NCBI GenBank assembly: GCA_017562135.1
Contig: QEYB01001312.1
Location: 1,612,001-1,676,000, forward strand
Reading direction: 5' to 3'
DNA length: 64,000 bases
Source of the DNA: Dipylidium caninum
Lineage: Eukaryota > Platyhelminthes > Cestoda > Cyclophyllidea > Dipylidiidae
Below the pieces are notes generated by a model, which was not told the origin of the DNA, ran no database searches, and was given only the letters and a program-made list of their open reading frames with translations. The translations under genes were made by a program, and so were the position numbers. Shown piece by piece: positions 16,001 through 27,200 of this stretch. The number at the start of each line of letters is the position of its first letter. Positions within the stretch are counted from its first letter, which is position 1.

Positions 16001-16595
16001 GCATGTTAATTCGCCCGTTTTTGAAGTATTGTACTTCGAGACTATTCCTTTCGATGTCGATTGATTGCAGGCCCAAAGTCAGAAAATTAGACTTTTTGCT
16101 CTTGAAATCGACTTACTTGCATACCCCGGAGAGTAGCTCAATTTAGCAGCAGCCAGTGTAGAGGAACACGAGGCGTCGAAACGTCTGCTCTGATCTTGTT
16201 ACCTATGTCCGAAATTTAGAACACAGTTTCCGCCCCGTTGATAAATTTTGGAAGGTTTCCAAGATTCTAGTTCAGGGGTCCCCTTAAAAAAGAGAATCAA
16301 CCTAAATGTCACGAGTTTAGGTTCGCTTCTCAATCAATTGGCACAAAAACAGTGTACAACACTTGTTACGTAGAAAACGCGTATTACAGAAGTAGGTACC
16401 TTTTTTCAATATATTAAACTAACAGGATCATTAACGGTGGAACAAAAAACGCGACGATAATGAAGGAATCAATGATATCAAGCAGTCCTCCTCGTAGATT
16501 TGCACTTATCGGGGTAAATCACAACACTGCGCCTGTCGGGGCTAAAAATGCCTTCAACAGATTATACATATCTGAACCACAGATGGATATGTTAT
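13089..16595. other. 3.5 kb convergent intergenic region between KLC and UTP23
   Basis: Tail-to-tail spacer holding both 3' UTRs. AATAAA occurs on the plus strand at 13525-13530 and 14934-14939, possible KLC polyadenylation signals. TTTATT near 15470 could serve UTP23. The small overlapping ORFs at 14545-14938 have no recognisable similarity. Confidence 0.5.
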
Positions 16596-17785
16596 TTACA
16601 GGGTGGAGAGGACGTCAGGAGGCGAAGAAACAGGGATGTGCATGTTAGCGGAGGAGATTCCCGCAAAAAGGTTTAAGACACGGCGCAGAGCCCAGGTTTT
16701 ATGTAGTGCTCGGTGTGTTTTCTTCCGTTTCCGTTGCCTTCTCATCTCATGGCCAGCGGGAGCCGCAACCAGGCTGGAGGATTGCTTCTTTCGACATGAT
16801 AATGGGTTTGGGCCAGAGGGTCCGTGCGACTTTTTTTTCCTTGAGAGGTTACCGTCTTTTTGTAAGCCGAATTTATCCTCGATGTGGTGCAACCTTTTCA
16901 GCTGAAATAATTGAAGTAAAAAAACAGTAGAGGAAGCACAATACAATTAGGGGGAAGCTGACGTAACTTCCCAGGCAAAAATAAGTGATTACGGAGAACC
17001 CTGAGAGTTAGTAAGAAAATGAGAAGGTAACGGGAAAATTTAAGAGTCATTTAAGAAGAGTTTGTGCGGGGTGTTACCAGGCCATAATGTTTAATAATTT
17101 CGTATAACGATCCAGTGTATTAATAAGCCCTGACAATCAATAAGGCGACATAAAAGACAAGATATCCCCCTCAACAAAAAAAAATTCTAGAATTAAAAAG
17201 TAGCAAATAGTGGTAACTTACTTCATGCTCGTTCATTGACAGACTTTGCAAAACCATATTGTCCATGATACGTTGTGTGGATTCAGGGATCGGTTCGGTG
17301 TTAACACACCTTTGATTGATGAATAGTATAGGCATTCCAGGAACATTACGGGCAAAAGCTTGCAATTGCGGATCGTTTGAAGCAAGCGCAAAAAGAAAAC
17401 ACTTTTCGCCCTTCTTTAACCTTCCACAGTCTTTACTGTGTTTACGAGAAGTGCGTATTCTCTTTCGTATACACCAAGCAGCTCCAAAGGCTGGGTTGTA
17501 CTCATGGCGACATTTGAGCACAACAAAACCTTCAAGTATTTTTAGCACACCAGAAAATAAAGGCCCGAGGGCTTGACATTCGGCCATGACACACGAAGAA
17601 GTGACGAGTCGGATGCCCCGTCCGACCATATTAGCAATGCTATCATAAATATTTACGTGATTGATTAACGCCTGTCGAACAAAAGTGTGGTCCAAAAAAA
17701 TTTCAAGATTTTCTAGGTCAAGACCGAAGCACCGCTCATAGCTCGCCAAGATTTTAGAAAACTGACGCGCTCTCCTAACCCTCAT
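16596..17785 (-). CDS. UTP23: UTP23-like small-subunit processome protein, 2 exons
   Basis: Nucleolar PIN-domain-like factor needed in relatives for early pre-18S rRNA cleavage and snR30/U17 handling. Exons 17222-17785 and 16596-16901 (phase 0, 320-nt intron) give 289 residues, somewhat longer than human UTP23. Landmarks: IFLDHTFVRQALINHVNIYD, LVTSSCVMAECQALGPLFSG, a Cys/His cluster (KCRHEYNP...WCIRKR...KDCGR) where the family has its zinc-binding residues, FLFALASNDPQLQAFARNVP, MPILFINQRC, and the family signature GPSGPNPLSCRKKQ in exon 2, followed by a basic tail. I chose the Met at 17785 because MRVRRARQFSKIL matches the short basic family N-terminus; an upstream in-frame Met lies at 17830. 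The cluster carries an insertion of basic residues compared with the human protein. Confidence 0.88.
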
Positions 17786-19440
17786 TACGGGATGAAGCGC
17801 AAGTGCGACCACGCGGCGGGACCCGTACAATGAACGATCAGGCCAAATACAGAAAGCCCGTTTTCGGCTAGGTGATGTATCATGACCTTCTCACACATGA
17901 GTCTTCTGGGGTAGCATACTTGAGGAAACATTTAAAGGTGTAAATTAGTATATCTTATAAGCAGCTGCTGTCGCTTTAAAGTTCCACATAGATTAACGAG
18001 GTTTGCGAAAATTGTGCAATTCATACTGTATTGACGTATCTATGCAATGATGGTCATTGGGAGTACTTTAGAATCCCTTCAGGGTAAGAAGTTATTCCAG
18101 ACAGTCAAATGTCTCTTTGTAGTCTCGTTCCAAAGGTCGAGTGTCAGGCTCCAGAACTCTCACCCCAAAGCGGTGTCATTTCCTATACTTTGATGCGCCA
18201 CTTTTTGCCATGCCAGTGTAAAAAAATAGCCTATAAATGCGACATATGATAATAAACCCAGTTGAGGGGGAATAACATGATCTTAATGCAATGATGATAT
18301 CAGTGGCCAAACTAGGCGGATATCGACATAGGCATTTAAAAGATACTCTTAATAATACAAATTACTTCGAGATTCGTCTACATGTCTCAATAAATTTGAT
18401 TAAACCCGCTAATTAGTTTGGGACCAGCAATCTACTCCCGTTTCTACTATCCCCTCTCCCCCCGGCAAACAGTAATGTTTTAAGAACTTTATAATGATGG
18501 GTAACAAACTATGCGTATGTGACAGATAGGGAGAGTATTTCGGAAATTAGAAATCGATATACATTGGAAATCAATAATACGAAATGGTCAAGGTACTAGT
18601 TGACAATTCTCATCTTTTTTACTGGCCTTTCCCTTGGGCATGATTCACCACAAGATCCAGGGTTTCTCCTTTTCATGATATTGCTTGAAGTCTGATAAGA
18701 ATAGGACTGTATTTTCATTTTTTCAACAAAAGTCAAATATTCTTTGGTTAGCATGAATGATCGTACATGGTTTAGGTATCAATGAGAACCTGAGAGTCTC
18801 ATAATTTACGACTTTCAACTCTAAACGCGTAGTCGTTTCGTCTACATCCACCAATTTCAAGCGGTACGACGGAGTTATAAAGATTTTTTTGCGTATATTT
18901 AAGATAATCGTGAACGCGAACGAGGGACATCTGAGTCATTACATACCGTAATCTACAGGTCATTCAATAAATGGTTTAAAATAACTTTAAGCCGTTGTTC
19001 ATACAGTAAATATTAAACTATGGCAATTCATATTCCGCGGTTTTACAAGGTGGACATCTCGTAGTGAAAACCGAAAATGAAGGTACCATTAGCATCGCTG
19101 GATTGCACTTTGATTAAACATACTTGAATCCGAATACATGCAATAAAGAAAACATCAGTCGGCGATTAGCCAAACTTGCGGATTGAGCGATATTCTTAAG
19201 AGCGATTAGAATACCCTAGTAAATGTAAAAACACTGAGCTTGATTAGTTCTTCAATGGAGATTTTTATCTGTGACTTACTTAGACGCTGACAGAAAATCG
19301 GTGATAAGAAGAACCAGCAGTCGAAACTATATTTTTGAGAATTTCAATTTGACAAACTCTTTTTCATAATTTAACAAATGTGTGCATATAGGTTCACAAA
19401 TATTGCTTATTAGGTCATTGTAGAAAAGGAATTGCCACAG
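17786..19440. other. intergenic, UTP23 5' flank
   Basis: AT-rich sequence upstream of UTP23 and downstream of the small unknown gene. It should contain the UTP23 promoter. I see no further coding sequence or repeats. Confidence 0.5.
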
Positions 19441-20118
19441 TTAGCTGCAATTTGAGCTCAGGTTTGCAGTACTCGACGGGACCTCCGGCGGGACGGTTGA
19501 CTTCCCACTGTGCTGTTGACTCATGCCTTTCGAAAGCGGCCGAATTATGACACGAATGCCATCATCTGCCTCGGTTTCGCCTTCTTTTTGGGTGAAATTA
19601 TTGCTCAAACGTAGCAAAGCGCTTAGTATAAGGGAGTATATAAGCAGGTGCAAATTGTTGCTGAGTGGCGTAACCGGCGGATTTATGTGGGGAAGCCGAC
19701 CAAGGGTATTCACGGAGTAAGCATAAAGATCAGCGAAGCAATCAGGAAAATACGCATTACGGGAATCATTTACAATAGCGGGATCAAATAAGGGTGGAAA
19801 TCCATTTAGGGTAAAAGCATGCAGTCTCGGTGATGGGCTACACGATGGCGCTTGAAGGTAGTGTCTGCAGACATTAGGTGGCCTGCGGGGCGCAACGAAT
19901 GGAGTTTGAGGGCACCTGAAAGCATTACTGGTTTCCACGTTACGTCGCGAAAGTAGCGGTGATGTTAACCCACATCTGTTAAGGCAAGTAATTTTGCCGA
20001 GAATAAAAACCTACCCGAACAGCGCTGGCGAGTGCGCGAGCATCGAAGACGACCTGGCCGGGTTTTTCGGACAACTCCGCCGGCGTCCAGAACACGAATA
20101 GTTGCCCTGGTGAGACAT
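19441..20118 (-). CDS. hypothetical protein, 212 aa, two exons with a 39-nt intron
   Basis: Unknown function; no family recognised. A 178-codon open frame (19441-19975) has no ATG near its 5' end. It joins in phase, through a 39-nt GT-AG intron (19976-20014), to a CpG-rich exon at 20015-20118 that begins with ATG. The N-terminus is Ser/Arg-rich (MSHQGNYSCSGRRRSCPKNP). The body has Pro-rich stretches (FVAPRRPPNVCRHYLQAPSC), one moderately hydrophobic stretch (LHLLIYSLILSALLRLSNNF) and a charged tail. Intron size and phase match neighbouring genes, which is the main support. The CpG-rich sequence continuing to about 20450 could be its promoter. It could instead be a chance ORF. Confidence 0.45.
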
Positions 20119-21259
20119 CTCTTGGGCGAGAGGCGAACAGCGCAAACCGCGACAGTCAAGTGCTCCGAGGCCGGGGACGAGGTCACTCGCGGGGCGCGAA
20201 GCCGCAGTTGTGCTCGCGGGTCAAGCAGATGTGCGAACAGCTGATCATGATCGCGTCAACCAGTGACGGCCGACTAGGATTCGCGGCTGCGACTATCAAC
20301 GCAACCTAATTATCGATTGAGTCGGAGCGCCCGATTTGAAATGAGGCGAAATCAATTGTGTGCAGGGCAGCGACGCATGCGGACGGACGCAGGCGGGAGG
20401 GGCTTGACCGACCGTCTTGGTGGGGCGACTCTGTGAACGCATCACCTGGAAATAATGGTCAGTGGCTTTCTGTTCTCCCAACTGGAAGCAAACTTGATTT
20501 ATGAATTTACAAACTCTACACCGAAGCGCACTCTATTCGGCCACCCATAATCGCATATATATCCTTTATTTTATTGGAGGCTTCCTTTATTTTATTGGAG
20601 GCTTCCTTTACGACACCCATGAGGTCTCGTCGAAAATCAACGATCACACATCGACTGAGCAGCACTAGGGAGTGATAAGACACTAAGAAGAATATTTGAG
20701 GACAAAGCAGAAACCCCTTCGGCAAGAGGACGTTTACGACCAAGGATTCCAACCGTCCGCCCTCCGCCGCGTTGGCTGATTTCACTCTGAAGACGCTGTG
20801 CGGATGTGTATAGAATAAACTCCATCAAAAGTAAACTTTACTATCGAAAAGTAGGCGCTAAGCGCCGAGTGAGTGACAGAAATTCCTCGACACAACAAAT
20901 CACTGAGGAGAAAGTTGGAATTTGTGCTTCAGGTAATCGCGAGAATACAAGCACCAACTTTACAACCCCATTTCAAGGAAATCTTATGGCCAGTGACACT
21001 AACAAGTTTGTCGTCTAACTTCAAGAACTTCTTATTTCCTAACCCCAAAAAGTGAAAAGAGCACAGGAAGATACACGAAATTATCTTGATTACGCCTTCT
21101 TGTTGATATAAAGGTCATAGAAATAAAGAGAGGGATTAAAGGGGGAAGTAAGTCCTTCAGAGTACTGCCACTGTACATGTGAACACAAGGTAGACGTGCA
21201 GACAAAGACATTGTCTTCTCGCATTTCAATAACACTATGTACAAAGACCCAACCTTCAT
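20119..21259. other. spacer downstream of SRCAP: CpG-rich segment and 3' UTR
   Basis: 19.98-20.45 kb is noticeably richer in CpG and GC than the AT-rich surroundings. The remainder is AT-rich and probably the SRCAP 3' UTR, with AATAAA-type signals on the minus strand in the 21-nt repeat at 20563-20604. The minus-strand ORF of 89 codons here spans that repeat and is not called. Confidence 0.45.
20563..20604 (-). repeat. two perfect 21-nt tandem copies carrying AATAAAATAAAG
   Basis: The plus-strand unit CCTTTATTTTATTGGAGGCTT occurs twice head-to-tail, with the start of a third. On the minus strand each copy gives AATAAAATAAAG, a doubled polyadenylation hexamer about 660 nt beyond the SRCAP stop. 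A role as SRCAP poly(A) signals is inferred. Confidence 0.75.
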
Positions 21260-24200
21260 TTAGGGAGGAATTCTAGGCGGCAGAATGCGAATTGCATTAG
21301 GGGCTGCGGATCTCACCACGCGGATTATTTTCCTGCCCGGGAGAACACTGGGGGCAGCATTATTAATAACAGTAGCCGACGTGGGGTTAGCGTTCGTTGA
21401 GGAGGGAGCGGTGGCCACGTGAGTGGCGGGGGAGGCGAGTCGGATGACAGGGCGCTGCGTGGAGGGTATTACAGATTGTGACTGAGCGGCACTCGGAACT
21501 TGAGACACCCTGCGCACTACTTGGACATACTTCGTAGGTGGTTGAACGGGTTGCGTGATCCTCTGCTGGTATACTTCACCGGAAGGGGTCTTGAGATGGC
21601 GAGTTATGACGAAAACAGGTTGACTTGAAGAGCCTCCAAGAACCTGCCGAAGAGGCTGCACGGAATGAACTCCATTGGAAAGTGTCTGAACAGACACCGT
21701 GGGCTCCTCCTGTACAGCCTTTGTCGCTTGGGGAAGCGGAGAATGGTATTGTCGAGGTGGAGCAATGTTAGCTGAACGCATCGGAATACCCACAGTAGGC
21801 CGGAAGAATGTCGGTATCCGAGGTTGAGTGTCCAGCGCTAGACGGTGACGTGGGGTGTGGGACCTCACCCGTGGGCGATACGACGTGTTTATTGGCTGAA
21901 AAAGACTCAGACATGTCAGTGTAAAGCAAGAACATTCAAAGACTGCACACTTAACTAAACTACCTGATATCGACTCGATACCTCTTCTTCACGGGATGGA
22001 AGAGGTGGATGCTTGAAAATAGGGGAATTTTCAAGAAGGGGTTCCGCAGCGGTTTGCATAAGACTATTCAAAACCCTTGAGTTGTGTTGCAACATTCCAG
22101 TGGAACCTGTCTGGTGACAAGAAGTACCCCGACTAGAGACGCCAATGGGTCCAGTGAAAGACGAAGTATAAGGGACAGTAGGAGTGGCCAAGGAGTATGC
22201 GGTGTCGTATGGGTGATAGTATTTACGCGGGTTGGGAGGCTAGTGAAAGAAAAAATAAAAATTATTACAATGATCTTCTATCGAAGTTACAAGAGTAGCA
22301 GAAGATAAGTACTCGGATGATATTAGGCTTCATTCTAGCCGGTCGTGGGCTTTCGTGGCCCATATGTCTGATGGGTTGGAAGAATGAAGACAGCGGCCGA
22401 TCTGGTTGCCTAGGCCTGGGGGTATAGCCCTCAAATGACACCAGCGAATCGGAGCGCATCGAACCAGGGGGAGAGTCTTCTATCTCATCCTCAAGTAGAG
22501 AGGATGACAGTCGTCGTCTACGTTTGGTGTAGGCAAATTCATCACTTTCCTCACGTCCCCAGCATTCTGAAGGTTGTCGCCTGCCCCTAATTGGAATAAC
22601 ACCTCTACCGGAACCGCTGCGAGCCCGCCCTCGACCTCTACTGCGTTTTGGGGGAGGAGGTGTGGTGAAGCTTGCAGCAGAGGCAGTAGCAAAGTCCCGA
22701 CGACTAGAGCCAGGGGACCAAATATCAGTAGCCTCTGGCTCATCTTCATCCTCATCCTCATCCCAATCCACATAGTCTGGCATCGTCAGACGCCGTCGAC
22801 CTCCAGCGTTCTCACGGTGCCTCACATTGAACCACACCGCTCTATCCACAGAAGCCTCCTCATTTTCTGGAGACGGCTGGTGTATGCGATATCGGTTGGT
22901 GGTAGAAGAACTGGCGTCACTATCTCGACTTTGGAGATTGAAGCGCTCATTTTCAGCGCGACGTGTAGCACCACGCCCAGTTGACCCGCCTCCGCCTCGT
23001 ACACGAGGTCCGCGGCCGCGAAAATGGCTTCCACCACGGCCACGTCGACCCCTGATACCACGACCAGACATGCCCAATTCCATCTCCTCTGCCCTCTCTA
23101 GCTCGTCCAACTCGGCCAAACGCGCAGCCTCGGGGTCATAATCTGGGTCGCAGTAGAGAATCTCGTCCTCTTCCAGTTCTGCTCGTTCCTCGTCAGCCTC
23201 GTGGAGTGCTTTTAAGGTGTTCAGCTTCCACTCCTTTTTTGATTCCTCGATTTGGGCCTGATAAACAATGAAAGTCGATTGTTATACATTAGGGTAATGG
23301 TACAAATTTCGGGACAGCGGTATGTCTATTGTGGTGTTGGTGCAAATGCGAACCTCAAACTGTTCAAGCTCAAGATTAAGCGTGTCATCTTGAAAGCTCT
23401 CCAGATGGTTGACACCAAAACGCTCGATAGGCCGAAGGAGAGACTCAAACTCGGCCAACTCGTGTTCGACCATAGCCTCAGGAGTCAGTGCGTCTGAAGA
23501 GACAACAGCACTAGGATCCGTTGCATTAGCCTCCAGAGCCTCCTGCTGTCGTTTTTTCGCGAAGCGTGCCAGAGGATCCGAGGTTGAACCTTCAATCGAA
23601 GGGGTTACATCTTCAGCAACCGAAGCCTTAGTCTCTCCATCTCCGGGCACGACGACTTCAATAGGCTTGGATTCGTCAAACTCGTCCAAGTCGGCCTGAA
23701 CCACCACAAGAGGAAGATTAACTATGTGGTATTTAAAAATTCCTAGTAATGGCAGTGTTAAAAGGGGCTAACCTTAACTTCATCGAGGGCACGTTTGGCA
23801 GCGACACGATCGTTCTCGTCGTCTTCACAAGCGTCTAGTGCGGCGACCCACTGGGAGTCTGTAATAGCATTTTGGCCGGAGGCTATGCCAGCGGAGATTT
23901 GCTGTTTGGCATTGAGAAGTATTGAAGTAGCTCCCTTCCACCGAATCTGACGTCCACTGCGGGTAGTAAGTAGAGGAGGAGAGGGAGGAGATTGCGTCTC
24001 CTTGTTGGTCTCCTCAAAATCGTTAGCCACCTTCATCTTTGCTGCGTCCCGCTCTTCCTTGTCTTGAAGTAAGTCCTGAAGGATGAATACACACATACCG
24101 TAAGAACGTAGTCCAAATTCCCCAACTTATAGGCAATGGGACCAGAAAACTACGACACGAAACTTTGGAGAGACTGAATATGTGGGTTTCAAATACAGTC

Positions 24201-27200
24201 TCCCGAAGGAGTTATCATGGCAACATGAGGTGATCATTTAGACATACATGGAGACCAGAGGGTTCAGCGAATAGATCTGAGATGATGCTTTGCTTGAAAA
24301 ATGCAGTTGTAAACTTTCCCCCCTCAATGGCGACGTCACTGAGAAGCCGTTTCTGATTGGCTTTGCGAAGGATGTTCTCCTCCACCGTGCGTTCGCTGAT
24401 TAGGCGGTAAATGTGGACGTCTCGTGTTTGGCCGATTCTGTGACATCTGCCCAATGCAAAAGTGGGAGCAACAAAATCAACACAGAGGTTATTAAAATGG
24501 TGCAAAAATACCCGCATAAGTTAAACAGATTGGAAAAAATACATACTTGAACGAGATGAAATTAAAAAAAACGAAAGTATTAAACATACAAATCAGAGGA
24601 GAATTACAGTATCTAAAAACCGACTGGGCAAAGGTAGAAGTGAAACACTAGATAATCTGATTGAAAATACCGGTCATTTTAAACCTCAGAAGGTACTAAG
24701 ATGACTCTCTTCTATAGTTAGGTTACCGGCGTTGTTATGAAAGCTTACGAAGAGCAAAAATCAACATGAATGAGAAAATGTTTTCGGTGTGCCAAACGAG
24801 TGCTATTTCGGCTGAGCATTTGTCCCAAATAGGCATATAAAAAGCACGAGAATCTGAGAGTTTCCGTTTAGTTCCTCTTCTCGAATACAAATAATTCCAA
24901 GTAGAAGGACTGAACATAGGACCTTCAAAGACAATACTATGGATTACCCAGGCTAACATGGAGTCAAGTTTATGAAGACGTGGGACCCTGTTAAGTTGGT
25001 GCTAAATCGTAATTCCACGAATCTTGGTCAAATGACGGCAAAACAAATTCGGAAGAGTAATTAGACAAATTGCCTGTCTTGAGCCTGCGCGTCCATCGTG
25101 GGATTCCAATCAGAGTCATAGAAGATGACAGTATCAGCACCGGTCAGATTGATACCCAGGCCACCAGATCGAGTAGAAAGAATGAAGACAAAGATGCGCG
25201 AGTCCATGTTGAAGCGCTCCATGAGGACCTGACGCTGCTCTACTTTTGTTGCACCATCTAGACGAAGATAGCGATAACCATGGTAGGCCAAGAATTGCTC
25301 CAAGATGTCCAACATGCGCGCCATCTGCGTGAATATTAGTACCCGATGGTCGTCTGCGTAGAGCTCGCGCAGAAGCAGATCTAAACGCTGTAGTTTCCCT
25401 TCGGAAAACCGTAAAAAATTAGATGCAACAAAGTAGTCCAGATTACAATAAGCATTTGCCGTACAGATGCTTAACACTGCCATACACTTACTCAAAAATT
25501 AAGCTACTAACTCAACGAACACTCACCACAATCGTATTGAATAAGCCTGGGATCGGGGAACTGGAAGGCATGGCTGTTGTACACCTGATGCAAATGAGCA
25601 GGCATTAGCCAGGAGCGAAATGTTAGACTACCACAGGCGCAATGAATTTTAGGAGGCGAATTCTTCTCGCGTACAGTACAGTGTTTAAATACTCCGGCAG
25701 ATTTCAAGAAGGGTTGCAAAGTAGCCTCAAAAACCTCTTCCTGTCGCATTTCGTTGCGGTGAACGTTAGCACATGAGGTATGAAGACGAATCCCCGAGGA
25801 AGTTACAGATGGGATCGTGATTAGGAATCTAATCGAGCAAATAAACCAGTGCGGAAGCGTTTTACACGGCAAAAAACGAATATTTAAGAGGAATAACTTA
25901 CTTGTCCAGGTTATCAGAAAAGTACTCAAGGCAATCGACTGGACTGAAGAGCATTTGGCGTAGAGCCTTAGAAGATGCCCTACGAACAGGATAAGCAGCC
26001 TCAGGACCATAGAACGCTTGCAGACGTTCTAATTCGGCTGCTTGCAAACTAGGGGCGTAGAGACCGCTAAACACGTCAGTGGGATGGCGGAAGTAGGTTG
26101 GTGGACCGTCAGCATCATCACAGGCTCGTTTGTCTGGCCAGGTTCGTAGAGAACGTTGGCAAGCAATCCAGGCGCCGGTGCCGAAGCCAGTAGGTCTCCT
26201 GACAGGTTGTCGGATGACTAACGAAGTAAGCAAGTGAACAAGGTCGGGAGTGGGCATAGAAGTACTCTCGAACGATGGTGTACAATACGGGTCGGCACAG
26301 CGACGCTCGTTTACTCGTGCTAAGACAGAAAGACGCTGTTGGCGTTCGACATGGCGCGAACGAAGCACAGACTTGGGTACACCCGTGTCCCAAGAATTTG
26401 GACGGCGTTGCGCTAAAGCGGAAAGGCAACCCATGTTGAATGTTATGCATAAATAACTTTTAACGGTTTGTAATAATTAATTATAACAAATAAAAGGTAT
26501 GATATAATAGCGAAGAGAGGGGCAAATTACCCGGAATGTATGAAGTTCCTTTAAGCGTGGGACGGGGGAGGCAGGGATACTTAGACTTGGTTGCCGCTAA
26601 AGAAGAATGTTATTAAATTAATAAAGCTAAAGCAGCGAATACACACAAGGAAACGAAGTGAGATGCCTACGAGGCTGACAGCCATCCACGGGATTTCGAT
26701 AATTCCTCGTTGACTTCAAGAACAACAGAACGAGGAAGAAAGATGGGAAGTGGATGGCGTCGATTAGAGGATTCGCTCCCTTTCAGACTTTCCCGACTTT
26801 TCAGATTGCTGAAGAACTCGCGCTGCCTTGAAACTGGCAAAGAAATACATAGAGCTTCTGATACAATTGACATGTTATTTAAAACAAAATTATCTTAGGG
26901 AGCATCAATTGAGTATCAGATACAAAAATAATTTCAAAAATAACTTTGAAAAATGGGACAGCAGAAGGAGCCATATATCTAGAAACTAATTCTTGCGTAT
27001 CAACAATCTCATACTCCCTTCGGGAACCTAAAAACAGGTGACGAGTCACCTGTCACAAATTCGCGCAATGTCAACAAGAGAAACCGATGAGGATAAGCTG
27101 AATAGAGATGAATTTGTTAAAAGAGAAACACGAGATTACCAAAATCGACAGGATCCGAGTTCTCCACCACCGAAATGAGTTTAGAATTAGCCCGAAGTTG

